NCBI GenBank assembly: GCA_963711315.1
Contig: CAVQDQ010000003.1
Coordinates: forward strand, 1-64,000
Direction of reading: 5' to 3'
DNA from: PALSA-612 sp963711315
GTDB taxonomy: Bacteria; Actinomycetota; Thermoleophilia; Gaiellales; Gaiellaceae
DNA length: 64,000 nt
Position numbers and translations under genes: made by a program. This document shows positions 9,448 to 18,658 of this stretch, one piece after another. A model generated the notes under the pieces. That model was given only the letters and a program-made list of their open reading frames with translations, did not search any database and had not been told where the DNA came from. Numbering within the stretch: position 1 is the stretch's first letter; every line of letters begins with the position of its first letter.

Positions 9448-10835
9448 TTGGCGCCGATCCGGGTGACGCGCGACACTGTGCCGGTGCGGCCGGAAACGCG
9501 TTATGCCCACAGCGGCGACGTTTCGCTCGCTTATCAAGTTTTCGGTGATGGGCCGTTTGATCTCGTCTTCGCGCCGGGCTTCGTCTCAATGTCGAGTACG
9601 GCTGGGAAGAGCCGACGCTGGAACACTTTTACGGTCGGCTTGCGTCGTTCTGCCGCCTGATCATTTTCGACAAGCGCGGAACCGGGGTTTCCGATCGGGT
9701 CAGCGGCGTCCCGGATCTCGAGACAAGGATGGACGACATTCGAGCGATCATGGATGCCGTCGGCTCGGAGCGGGCTGCCGTCCTCGGATACTCGGAGGGC
9801 GCGGCAATGGCCGCGCTGTTCGCGGCCACGTATCCGGAGCGAACGCCGGCACTCGTTCTCTACGGGACATTCCTGTCGCCGGACTGGCTGTACTGGAGCG
9901 AGACGTACCGGCAAGCTGACTCGCCGAGCAGCAGCTCGAAGAGAGGGCGAGACGCTGGGGCACACCCGAGTACTGCGACGAGTTGCTCGGGACGGACGCG
10001 CCATCCAAGGCGGATGACGAGGACTTCCGCCGCTGGTATGCAACCAGGCTGCGACTCGGCGCGAGCCCGGCGGCGGCCGTCACCTCGAGAAAATGAACTT
10101 GGAGACCGACGCTCGGACGATCCTGCCCTCGATCCACGTACCGACGCTGATCGTTCACCGCGTCGGCGACCGTAACTGTGACGTCAGGGAACGCGCGGGT
10201 TGCGGCAGACCAGATCCCAGGCGCCCGTCTACGTCGAGCTCTCCTGGCGAGATCACCTTCCCTGGGTGGGAGACAGCGAAGCGATCGTCGGAGAGATCGA
10301 GCGGTTCTTGACCGGGATCTGGCAGGGAGGGGGATGGGAGGAGCCCGAACCGGAGCGCGTCCTCTCGACCGTGCTTTTCACCGACATTGTCGGCTCGAGT
10401 GAGCGTGCTGCCTCGCTCGGCGATCGCGCCTGGCGTGAGCTGCTCGAGAACCACCATACGGTCGTGCGCAGCCAGCTCGCGCGCTTCCGCGGCCGGGAGA
10501 TGGACGCCGCAGGCGATGGCTTCTTCGCCTGTTTCGACGGGCCGGCACGGGCGATCCGGTGTGCCTGCGCCATCGTCGAGTCGATGCGCGAGCTCGGACT
10601 CGAGGTGCGGGCCGGATTGCACACCGGGAGAGTGCGAACTCGTCGATGGGAAGGTCGCGGGAATCGCCGTGCACACCGGGGCGCGCATCGCCTCGCTGGC
10701 GGCGCCCGGGGAGGTACTCGTCTCAAGCACGGTCAAGGATCTCGTCGCCGGCTCCGGCATCGGCTTCCGGGAGCACGGGCCGAAGAGCTGAAGGGAATCC
10801 CGGGGGAGTGGCGCCTCGATGCCGTAGAGCGCTGA
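9448..10835 (+). pseudogene. Alpha/beta-hydrolase fused to class III nucleotide cyclase, frameshifted
   Basis: The N-terminal half is an alpha/beta hydrolase: YAHSGDVSLAYQVFGDGP, FDKRGTGVSDRV, then the elbow VLGYSEGAAMAALFAATYP with Ser as nucleophile and TLIVHRVGDR near the acid residue. A GRDHLPWVGD-like segment supplies a candidate His. The C-terminal half is a cyclase homology domain: VLSTVLFTDIVGSSERAASL with the first Asp and AAGDGFFACFDGPARAIRCA with the second. This domain order is common in Actinobacteria. Frame changes lie near 9590, 9920, 10090, 10190 and 10640. In place of the catalytic VNxAAR the cyclase has VHTGARI, so it may bind rather than cyclise nucleotides. The TTG at 9448 is the earliest plausible start. 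Confidence 0.7.
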
Positions 10836-10860
10836 TGGCGAGCTGGGCGGAGGCCAGCTT

Positions 10861-10885
10861 TGTCGCCCTTCCGCCAAGTCCGACA
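10861..10885. repeat. TGTCG/CGACA palindromic repeat, copy 5 (25 nt)
   Basis: Perfect TGTCG and CGACA arms with the TTCC core; one base shorter than the other copies. It lies 26 nt after the stop of the hydrolase-cyclase gene. Confidence 0.75.
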
Positions 10886-11085
10886 CTTTGGTTGAGTGCG
10901 TCGAATCAGTTACGTCGGGATGTTCGTGGCGGCGTCGCTGGCTTTGGCCGTCGGTGGCGGCGCGAGCGCATCGCTCCTGGCTTTCCGGTGCGTTGAGCGG
11001 GTCGCCGTCCGCGCTTGCACAACATCGGGCTCAGGATGCACACCACGGCCAGAGCGAACCTCAGGCGCGCCACCTGCGGGCATCG

Positions 11086-11111
11086 TGTCGCCTTTCCACC
11101 ACAAGACGACA
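11086..11111. repeat. 26-nt TGTCG/CGACA palindromic repeat, copy 6
   Basis: Perfect TGTCG/CGACA arms. Its core (TTCCACCACAAGACGACA) is the same as in copy 2 at 1463. Confidence 0.8.
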
Positions 11112-11222
11112 CAGCCGAGATGAAGGCAGATAGATATAGAACGATCGCGAACTCATTTTGGGGAGTGCAGCACGGGCGGCGAACGCCGTTGGGGGGCAGG
11201 CAGTATCGTCGGCTTGTGGCGC

Positions 11223-13253
11223 TTATCGTGGTCCCGAGGAGTTGTGGTAACAGCGTTTCCTAAACCGCGTGCGCATGTTCGATTCGTGCCGGGCATGCCG
11301 TTTCACTGGCACGGGAGCCTGACTAGCGACCGATCGACCACACCACTCGCTGCCGTCGCCGCCGACCACGACGACCCGGCCGTCGGGAAGCGCCGTGGCG
11401 GCAGCGTTCGCCAAGTCCTGCGGGGAAACGGGCCGCAGAAGCGACGGAGCCGGAGCGCGGATCGATACGGAGGACGTCTCGAGATCGGTCACCGCCAATA
11501 AGCCAGAGACGACCGCGTGCGGCGACGAGAGGCGCGTGCGCTACTGGGTGCGGCAGCGACCCGATCCTCGCAACATGACCGTTCCGGACGTCGACACGGT
11601 AGATCGCCGCCGACGGGCCGCTGCGGCGTTAACCCGCCGGCGACGTAAATGCGCCCGCCGAAGGACGCAACACCCGCATATCTGAGCCCGGCCGGGAGCC
11701 GGGCGACCACGGTCGTCCGGTTGCGGGACCAACCCGCAGCACGGCAGTCGCAAAGCCGCGTCCCGGTGAATCCGCCGACGAGGTAGATCCGACCGAAGAC
11801 GGATGCCGCCCCGAGATCGGAGAGCGGCTCGTCGAGACGGTGCACGGAATGCGCATCCCAGGAGGCGGGGTCGATCCGGGTGACGTCGGGGACGGAGCAC
11901 TGCCGTTCCACCCCCGAACAGCTCGACTCGACCGCCGTGGTAGACAGCCGCCGCGTCGTGCGTGGGTGCAGGGAGCAGGCGCCACGGACCGCAGGTGGTC
12001 AGGCGGACCTGCGAACACGGCTCGCGAAGACGACCCGTTAGCCAGCCCGCCGAGCACGACGATCCGACCGTCGGCGAGGCTGACGACGGCCGCCCGGGAG
12101 ATCGTCTGGGGCAGGGTGCCGATCCGGGTCAGGCGGCCGCCACCCTCGCGAGGTCGGCGAGGCGGGAGCGGCTCGGCGTACAGCTCGCCCGACCGGAGCG
12201 GATCCGGCACTCGCTGGAAGGAAGTCCATGCCGTCCGGCTTGCTGAGGTAGCCGGGAGCCGCCGAGGCGATGTCCGTGTGGCCGTACTGCCAGACGATGC
12301 GCTTCGAGGCGGGGTCGACGAGAATCACCCGGTGGCGCCAGTCGTCGTTGATGGCGATCAGCCCGTTCGGAAGCCTGATCGCGAGCGACGGCCGGTCGAG
12401 ACGATCGACGCCGCTCGGTGGAGCCGAACGACCAGACGACGCGGCTCGTCCCTGGTCATCTCCACGACGCGGCCGGGCGTCGTGAAGCTGCAGACGAGGA
12501 TGCGGCCGTCGGGCAGAAGCTGCGCGTCCGAGGGATACGACACCGGCGAGCGCACGGACCAGACGAGCCGACCGGCGCGGTCGAGGCGGTCGATCCAGCC
12601 GCCGATCTCCGTGACGAGCAGGCCGCCGTCCGGAAGCGGCGTGTCACCGTTCGGGCTGGCGAAGCCGCGAGGCGGGTCGTGGGCACAAGTGCCGCCGAGG
12701 ATGCGAAGCACGCTGCCGTCTCGGCGCAGCTGCACGATCCGGCAGTTGCGGATGTCGGCGACGGTGGTGACGCCGCCGGGCAGACGGTAGGCGTCGTCCG
12801 GCGAGTCGAGGTAGCCGGCGCCTCTCCCGGGCATCGACGCGTGCCCGTACCGCCAGATGACGGCCCGCCGCCGCAGTGAGACCTCGGTGAGGGTGTCGTC
12901 GAATTCCTCGTTCGTGATCACGCTCCCGTAGCCGGGCGTGAAGAAGGCATCGTCTGGCTGAGGCAGCCCGTCCATGCGCCAGACGATCCGCTTGTCAGGG
13001 GAGAGCAGAAGCACGCGGTCGTTGTTGCGATCCGCGACGAGCAGGTACCCGGGCAGGATGCGGGAGTGGGTGACCGGAAGGCGGAGCGGAGAGACTCGCC
13101 GGGCGCGGTGCGCGACCGTCGCCGGCAGGGTCGCGGCCGGAGCGGGTCTCGACGATTGCGTCGTCGCAGGGGCAGACGAGCGGCTCCCGCCGCAGCCCGG
13201 CGGCGAGCGCGACGAGTCCGAGCGCAGAGGAGGATCCCTCGAAGGGCGCTCAC
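11223..13253 (-). pseudogene. Secreted double beta-propeller protein (PQQ/NHL-like plus kelch), frameshifted
   Basis: The GTG at 13253 overlaps the upstream stop as GTGA. The first half repeats blades such as GYLLVADRNNDRVLLLSPDK, RIVWRMDG, RNCRIVQLRRDGSVLRILGG and AQLLPDGRILVCSF, a PQQ- or NHL-type propeller. After a frame change near 12235 come kelch blades: ISRAAVVSLADGRIVVLGGL, AASVFGRIYLVGGFTG, YAGVASFGGRIYVAGGLTP and ATALPDGRVVVVGGDG. Further frame changes lie near 12400, 11930 and 11620. No start is needed for the kelch half, so I treat it as one polypeptide of about 650 residues. Its last blade is cut off where the tRNA-Arg-like sequence begins. Its position after ApbE and a ferric-reductase-like protein suggests an extracytosolic redox or binding role; this is inference. 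Confidence 0.55.
11230..11299 (+). pseudogene. Degenerate tRNA-Arg (CCU)-like sequence
   Basis: The segment has a TTCCTAA anticodon loop (CCU) and a T arm GCATG TTCGATT CGTGC with one wobble pair. A CGGG 3' acceptor strand faces CCCG in the 5' part. The anticodon stem does not pair properly. It shares the 21-nt stretch around the anticodon with 18452-18472. The opposite-strand kelch gene runs into it. Confidence 0.45.
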
Positions 13254-14333
13254 GCCTGGCCGGACGCGACGCTCGTGCCGCGCACGCTGCCGGTGGCCCT
13301 GCCGTCCGACGAGAGCCGCAGGCTGATCCCGAGCTGTACGTGCTGCCTCGCAGAGTGGACGACGGCGGTGATTCGGGAGCCGCGCAGGCCGGTCACGGTG
13401 CCCTGATACAGCGGAGTCGTCGTTCCCATCCTGACCCGGCTCTGCTCCATCAAGACCCCGCCGTCCTCGAGGGGGACGCCGTGCAGCAGGATCTCGAGGT
13501 GATCCCGGGTCGAGCCGGCGAGCGCCCCGTCGATGCGAACCGTGATCCGCCCCGTCTCGTTCGCCGGTGCGACGAGCACCCGCCCGGCGAAGCGCGCACG
13601 GAAGGGCAGGTGGACGATCGGCGAGGGCAGGTGCGCCCGGACGACCGCGCGGTTCGTCCACGGGTGCGGCGGCCACGGTCTGCACCGTGCGGACGTGCTT
13701 CCCCCAGCCTGCGGCGTAGGGACCCGCGAGGGCCCAAGCCCCGACGGCGACCGCGGCGGTACCTGCCGCCGCCGCCAGGACCGGACGGGGGCGGCCGCCG
13801 GAGCCGGCAGGGACGAGCAGCCTGCGCGTCGAGAGCCCGACGACCAGCAGGACGCTGACCACGTAGACCGCCGTCCCCCAGGAAGTGCGCGTGTCACTGC
13901 CCGCGCCGAGCCCGTGCACGGTCGCCGCGGCGTAGACGGCGAACGCTAGGCCGTGCACCCGGCGCCATGCCTGGTGCCCGATCCGCTTTCGCAGGAGCGT
14001 CGTCACCCAGACCGCGAGCAGGAGGTAGACGGCGACGATGCCAAGCCCCATCCAGAGCGGCCGGTAGTGGGAAGCGAACGGCACGATCAGCTCGCCGAGA
14101 CCGAAGTGGGTGAACGGGTCGACGGCGACGGCAAGGACGTGGATGGAGAGAAAGACGAGGGCGAGCAGCGAGACGTACCCGTGGAGCTCGTACGTGATCA
14201 CGCGGGGCCAGCGCTCGGAGCTCAGGCGATTGCGCAGGATCAGACCGATCACGACGGCCAGCGTCAGCAGCGCATAGGCGGCGAAGCCGCCGGCTCGTGC
14301 CGTGTCCCACGTAACGGCGGACCAGCTCGTCAC
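13250..14333 (-). pseudogene. Ferric-reductase-like heme membrane protein, frameshifted
   Basis: The GTG at 14333 overlaps the apbE stop by four bases. The first 170 residues contain about six helices, with the His-bearing segments ITYELHGYVSLLALVFLSIH and RRVHGLAFAVYAAATVHGLG. This pattern of paired His on neighbouring helices is expected of the ferric-reductase-like transmembrane (FRD/MsrQ-type) b-cytochrome domain. A frame change near 13690 leads to a soluble beta-rich tail (RFAGRVLVAPANETGRITVR, LEILLHGVPLEDGGVLMEQS) without an obvious FAD/NAD domain. In extracytosolic flavinylation loci such proteins pass electrons from the membrane to FMN-carrying partners. No [S/T]GAT flavin-attachment motif is visible in the tail. 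Confidence 0.65.
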
Positions 14334-15236
14334 GCTGCCCTCGTCACCTCGAGTCGAGGCCAGCGTCCGGCTGCCACCGTCCGGCCGGAATCATCGACGA
14401 GCAGGCCGGCGAGACCCCAGGCCTCGACCAGGCGTCGACCGAGCACCGGCCCGGCCACCAGCACGGCGGTCGCCGCGGCCTCGGCGGCACGACAGGTCGC
14501 AGCCGCCACGGTGACCTGCTGCAGCCCGCTGCGGCTGGGCTCACCGGTGCGGGGGTCGACGACGTGGTGACGGTGCAGCGCTCCCTGACGCCAGCGGCGC
14601 TTTGTCGTTCCCGAGGTGGCGAGCGCGCCGCGAAGCAGCGGCACCACGAAGCCGCCGGCCTCGTCACCGACTCGGATCGTCCAGGGCGGCGCTCCGGGCA
14701 GCTGCCCGCGGACGGCGAGGTCGCCGCCGGCGCTGACGAGAGCCGTATCTACCCCCTCCGCTGCGAGCCGGTCGAGCGCAGCGTCGACGGCCATCCCCTT
14801 GGCGATGCCACCGAGGTCGAGGCCACAGCCCGGCGGAACGGTGACGGTCGAGCGCTCGCGATCGATCTCCACCGCGTTCCACGAGCCCCCTGGACGCGGC
14901 TTGTCGGCCGACGGGCACGATGCGTCGACGTGCTCGAAGGATCGGTCGTAGCCGATGCGCACCAGCTCGTGCTCGAGCGTGGGATCGAAGAGGCCGCGCG
15001 TCGCCCGGGCTGCCGCGAGCGCTGCGGCCGTGACGTCCAGGAGCAGTCGATCGACCTGCACCGGCTGTCCGGCGCCCGCGTTCGCCCGGGAGAGGTCGCT
15101 CTCGGGCCGGAAGCGGCTCAGCACTGCTTCCCAGCTCGGCGAAGAGGCTCTCGACGACGGCGCACGCCTCCGCGGAGGCCGCCGGGGCGAGCACACGAAC
15201 GTCCGTGCCCATGGCCCGGAAGCCGTGGGCATGCAT
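14330..15236 (-). pseudogene. apbE: FAD:protein FMN transferase (ApbE family), single frameshift
   Basis: ApbE proteins attach FMN from FAD to Thr/Ser of exported redox proteins. The reading starts MHAHGFRAMGTDVRVLAPAA, the conserved FRAMGT start of the family. It changes frame once near 15115, and continues through RFRPESDLSRANAG, then DLGGIAKGMAVDAALDRL (conserved GGIAKG flavin-binding segment), VSAGGDLAVRG (the SAGGD motif) and HHVVDPRTGEPS (HxxDPxTG, metal/flavin site). All landmark motifs survive, so one inserted or lost base is the only defect. A GTG at 15266 is an alternative start overlapping the upstream gene. No lipoprotein signal is visible. Confidence 0.8.
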
Positions 15237-15255
15237 TCCCGGCGCACCGCCGAGA

Positions 15256-15558
15256 TCAGGAGACACTGGTCTGCGCGACGGGCGGCGGGGCTACGGTTGC
15301 GGGGTTCGCGGTGGGCGGCCCGAAGTCGGGAGGCGTTTGCGGATCGGCGAATGCGTAGCCGGCGCCTTGTTCGTCGAAGAAGTGGACCCTGGACGGCGCC
15401 ACGCGCGGCGCTCGCCGGGTCGACGCGACGGCGCGGCGCTTGCTCGAGCCTGCCGCATGCTGCGCCGCCAGCCCGAACAACGTGGCGAAGCAAAGCGTCG
15501 ATGCGAAGACGATCCTCCGCTTGAGCCGAGAGAGGCGCGCGGCCTGGCGCTCGCGCAC
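15256..15558 (-). CDS. Small membrane-anchored protein upstream of apbE
   Basis: This 100-residue protein has a basic start (MRERQAARLSRLKRR), one hydrophobic helix (IVFASTLCFATLFGLAA) and a Pro/Ala-rich exported tail ending in PPPVAQTSVS. It is the first gene of the apparent minus-strand operon with apbE, the ferric-reductase-like protein and the propeller protein, and overlaps or abuts apbE depending on the latter's start. The tail has no cysteine pair or flavin-attachment motif. The function is unknown; the position suggests an accessory part of the redox locus. It is one of two unbroken genes in the left block. Confidence 0.55.
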   Translation of the reverse strand: MRERQAARLSRLKRRIVFASTLCFATLFGLAAQHAAGSSKRRAVASTRRAPRVAPSRVHFFDEQGAGYAFADPQTPPDFGPPTANPATVAPPPVAQTSVS

Positions 15559-15630
15559 GCGCGTGACGTTGCTCGCGCCCCTTCACCCCGGCAACGCTAC
15601 GCCGGAGGAGATGAGAGCACGATGAGACGA

Positions 15631-16981
15631 CTAGCCCTCTTTGCCGGCCGGGATCCGTAGCCAGACGTCCGCCCCGCGCTCCTGCGGTGTCAGCCCTGCA
15701 GTTCCGCCATGGGCGTGCGCGACCGCGTCGACGATCGCGAGCCCGAGGCCGGTGCCCTCCCCTCCCCGTCGCCTCGTCGGCGCTGCTGAACCGCTCGAAC
15801 GCACGATCGGCGAACTCTGTCAGGGAACCCTGGCCCCTCGTCGGTCACGTGGAACTCGACGACCCCGTTGTCGCCGCGCGCGCGCAGGGTCACCGTGCCA
15901 TCCCCATGCCGAAAGGCGTTCTCGAGCAGGTTCCCCAGCGCCCGCTCGAGCTGCAGGCGATCCGCCTCGACCTCGGTGCCCGCCTGGACGTCGACCTCGA
16001 CGCGCCGGCCGGTCGACCCCGGCTTTGCCGCGTATCGGGCGGCAACACCGTTCGCCAGGTCGGCGACGTCGATGCGCTCGCGACCGGGCGGCAGTTCCGC
16101 GTGATCGAGACGGGCGATCAGGAGCAGATCCTCTGCAATGCGGATCAGCCTGTCCGTCTCGACGGCGGCCGACTCGATCGCGGCGTGCAACTCGTCCTCC
16201 GTTCGCTCGCGGCGAAGCGCCAGCTCGAGCTCGGTCTTCAGCATCGCGAGCGGCGTGCGCAGCTCGTGACTGGCATCGGCGACAAAGCGACGTTCGTGCG
16301 CGAAGGACGCCTCGAGGCGGGTCAGCATCTCGTTGAGCGTCTCGGCGAGACGTCGGATCTCGTCGCGGGCGCGCGGAACCGGCAGTCGGGCGGCGACAGT
16401 CTCCGCCGAGATCACGCTCGCGCGCCTGCGCATCGACTCGACGGGACGCAATGCCGCGGCGGCGAGCAGGTAGCCACCCATCGTCGCGAGCAGCAGCCCC
16501 AGCGGGCCGGCGATCAGCAGCACGCGGAAGACGTGGTGGAGTGTCTCCTCGCGCTGGCGAAGCGATCGGGCGACCACCAGCACCCCACCGCTGACTGGCT
16601 CCGCCAGCGCCCGCCAGTCGTTCGACTCGCCCGGGCCGCGGGACACGGTCACGATCACCCTGCGCTGTCCGGGCATGGCTCAGCGTCCCGCGATCGATGA
16701 GCGGAGGCAGGCCCGTCGGCGCGGAGCGGAGCACGCGTCCGTTCGCGTCGAGCACCTCGACGATGGTGCCTGACTCCGCGACGTCCGGGTCGATCAGGGA
16801 GCCGCCGCTGCACGTGTTGCGACGAATCTTCCGCCTGCGCTCGAAGGCCCTCGTCGACCGAGCCGAGCAGCGCGCTGTCGACGCGGAAGTAGACGAAGAT
16901 GCCGAGCCCGACGAGAACCGCAGCCATGGCGACCGCGAACCCGGCGGCGAGGCGGACGCGGATGGGCAGAGCACTCAGCAT
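15631..16981 (-). pseudogene. Sensor histidine kinase (HAMP-HisKA-HATPase), frameshifted
   Basis: The start MLSALPIRVRLAAGFAVAMA overlaps the end of the response-regulator gene. Transmembrane helix 1 (VLVGLGIFVYF), a sensor region and helix 2 (GPLGLLLATMGGYLLAAAAL) lead into HAMP. The H box is RFVADASHELRTPLAMLKTE with the phospho-His, the N box LGNLLENAFRHGDGTV, the G1 box TDEGPGF and the G2 box GTGLGLAIVDAVAHAHGG. Frame changes near 16815, 16680 and 15810 interrupt it. It should phosphorylate the OmpR-type regulator encoded just upstream; the stimulus is unknown, possibly envelope redox state given the neighbouring locus. Confidence 0.75.
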
Positions 16982-17656
16982 CGCTCGGAGCTCAGCCGGT
17001 AGCCGACGCCGCGAATCGTCTCCAGCGACCCGCAGCCGAACGGCCGGTCGATCTTCTCCCGCAGGTAGCGGACGTACACGTCGATGACGTTCGACCGATT
17101 CTCGTAAGCCATGTCCCACGCCGCTTCGAGGAGCGCATTGCGGGACAGCGCCTGATCGGGGCGGCGCATGAATGCCTCGAGGAGGGCGAACTCCTTCGCG
17201 GACAGCAGCAGCTCCGTCTCACGCCGCCATGACGCGGCGTGCGGCCGGATCCAGCCGCAGCGATCCGACCTCGAGGATCGTCGGCCTCTCGACCGGGCCG
17301 CGCCTCGTCACCGCACGGAGCCGGGCGAGGAGCTCGGGAAACGAGAAGGGCTTGACGAGATAGTCGTCGCCGCCGGCGTCGAGCCCGCCGACACGGTCGT
17401 CGAGCGCATCGCGGGCCGTCAGGAAGAGGACCGGCGTCCAGATCTCGGCGTCCCGGAGCGAGCGGCAGACCGCGAACCCGTCGAGATCGGGAAGCATGAC
17501 ATCGAGCACGATTGCGTCGTATGGGCGCGCGCGCGCCATCCAGAGCGCGTCCTCGCCGCGAGCCGCCACGTCCGCAGCGTGTCCTTCCTCTTGCAGGCCC
17601 CGGCGGAGCAGCCCGGCGAGCTTGGGCTCGTCCTCGACGATCAGCAGCCGCATCAC
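16975..17656 (-). pseudogene. OmpR/PhoB-family response regulator, single frameshift
   Basis: The receiver domain is complete: MMRLLIVEDEPKLAGLL with the acidic pair, IVLDVMLPDLDGFAV with the phospho-acceptor Asp, PVLFLTARDALDD with Thr, and YLVKPFSFPELLARLRAV with Lys. A frame change near 17220 separates it from the winged-helix domain (LSAKEFALLEAFMRRPDQAL, SNVIDVYVRYLREKIDRPFG, TIRGVGYRL). The ATG at 17656 lies 86 nt from the divergent cytochrome-like gene, so the regulator may control that gene and its own operon. The kinase start overlaps its stop. Confidence 0.8.
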
Positions 17657-17742
17657 GCGCCATTGTGGCCTCCGGTGCGGTCCGGAGTCCCGTGACCCGT
17701 CTCATCGTCCTCTCATCGACGATCCGCTGCCATTGCGTCTCG
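17657..17742. promoter_or_regulatory. Divergent promoter region between regulator and cytochrome genes
   Basis: The 86-nt gap must carry both promoters. I see no clear operator repeat. Confidence 0.35.
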
Positions 17743-18384
17743 ATGGTCGACCTCGACACGGCGAAACCGCTCGAGCGCGCCGCGCTCCGGGCGCGACTCG
17801 TGGCGCGGACCGGCGGCACGACCGGCAACCGGCGCCTGACCGGATCGACCGCGGCCGTGCTGCTCGCGCTCCTGGCGGCGGAGGGCGTGACCATCCTCGC
17901 CATCCGACCGCTGCTCTCCGTCCACGTCTTCATCGGCATGCTCCTGATCCCACCGATCCTGCTCAAGCTCGGCAGCACGGGCTACCGGTTTGTTCGCTAC
18001 TACACCGGGAGTCGCTCCTACCGCATCGAGGGCCCGCCCCATCCCACCCTACGCCTGCTGGCCCCTGCCGTCGTGCTGTCGACGATCGCCCTGTTCGCGA
18101 CCGGTGTGGCGTTGATCACCCTTGGTCCGCGGAGCGGCTCGCTGGTTGGCCTGCACAAAGCGAGCTTCGTCGTGTGGTTCATCGCCATGGCGGTACACGT
18201 GCTCGGCCACGCGCTTCGGGTTCCGGGGCTCGCCTCGGCCGACTGGCGCCGTGACAACGACGTGCCAGGCTCGTCGCTTCGCCGCTGGCTCCTCGCAGGC
18301 TCGCTCGTCGCCGGCGTGATCCTCGCGGTGGCGACGGTCCACCTGGCAGGCGCGTGGCACTCCGTGTCACACGAGCTGCACTAG
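17743..18384 (+). CDS. Cytochrome b561-like / DUF4405-type four-helix membrane protein
   Basis: This intact 213-residue protein has four to five helices: STAAVLLALLAAEGVTILAI, VHVFIGMLLIPPILLKLG, LLAPAVVLSTIALFATGVAL, FVVWFIAMAVHVLGHAL and a last one near LVAGVILAVATVHLAGAW. His residues in SVHVFIG, GLHKAS, AVHVLGH and AWHSVSHELH are spaced as heme ligands of b-type cytochromes, most like the DUF4405 family that accompanies ApbE-dependent flavinylation systems. It starts at the ATG at 17743, divergent from the response regulator, and likely belongs functionally with the apbE/ferric-reductase-like genes. It is the first clean reading frame after the damaged left block. Confidence 0.65.
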   Translation: MVDLDTAKPLERAALRARLVARTGGTTGNRRLTGSTAAVLLALLAAEGVTILAIRPLLSVHVFIGMLLIPPILLKLGSTGYRFVRYYTGSRSYRIEGPPHPTLRLLAPAVVLSTIALFATGVALITLGPRSGSLVGLHKASFVVWFIAMAVHVLGHALRVPGLASADWRRDNDVPGSSLRRWLLAGSLVAGVILAVATVHLAGAWHSVSHELH

Positions 18385-18428
18385 CCGGCAGGGCGCTTCG
18401 TCGCCGCTCAGTTGTCAGCCTCTCAAGC

Positions 18429-18499
18429 GCCCATCCAGCCGGTCGTGCACGGCGTTTCCTAAACCGCGTGCGTTGGTTCAATTTCTTGCCGGGGCCACC
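18429..18499 (+). pseudogene. Degenerate tRNA-Arg (CCU)-like sequence, second copy
   Basis: The 5' end GCCC can pair with the 3' GGGGC, a CCAGCCGGTCG stretch stands in D-arm position, the anticodon loop is TTCCTAA (CCU), and a T-loop-like TTCAATT precedes the 3' GCCACC. The anticodon stem has the same ACCGC instead of the expected ACGCC as the copy at 11230, so the two share a common, already altered ancestor or a common error. It sits close to the boundary between the damaged left block and the intact middle block. Confidence 0.45.
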
Positions 18500-18658
18500 T
18501 TCAATCCCTTCATTCATAGCGTTTCTCCTCCCCCTGCGTCGAGAAGTCATGCTGGATCCGCTGAGCGTGGGTCGGGCCTGTGCATACGCGCCGCCTGACC
18601 CCATCCCACGCACGCGCCCGTTATGCGTAACGTCAACGCTCGGAAGTACCCTCGACTA

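Larger units (their letters stand above)
10836..11229. other. Intergenic stretch holding two 26-nt palindromes
   Basis: No coding frame stands out. It contains palindrome copies 5 and 6, about 225 nt apart. Confidence 0.4.
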
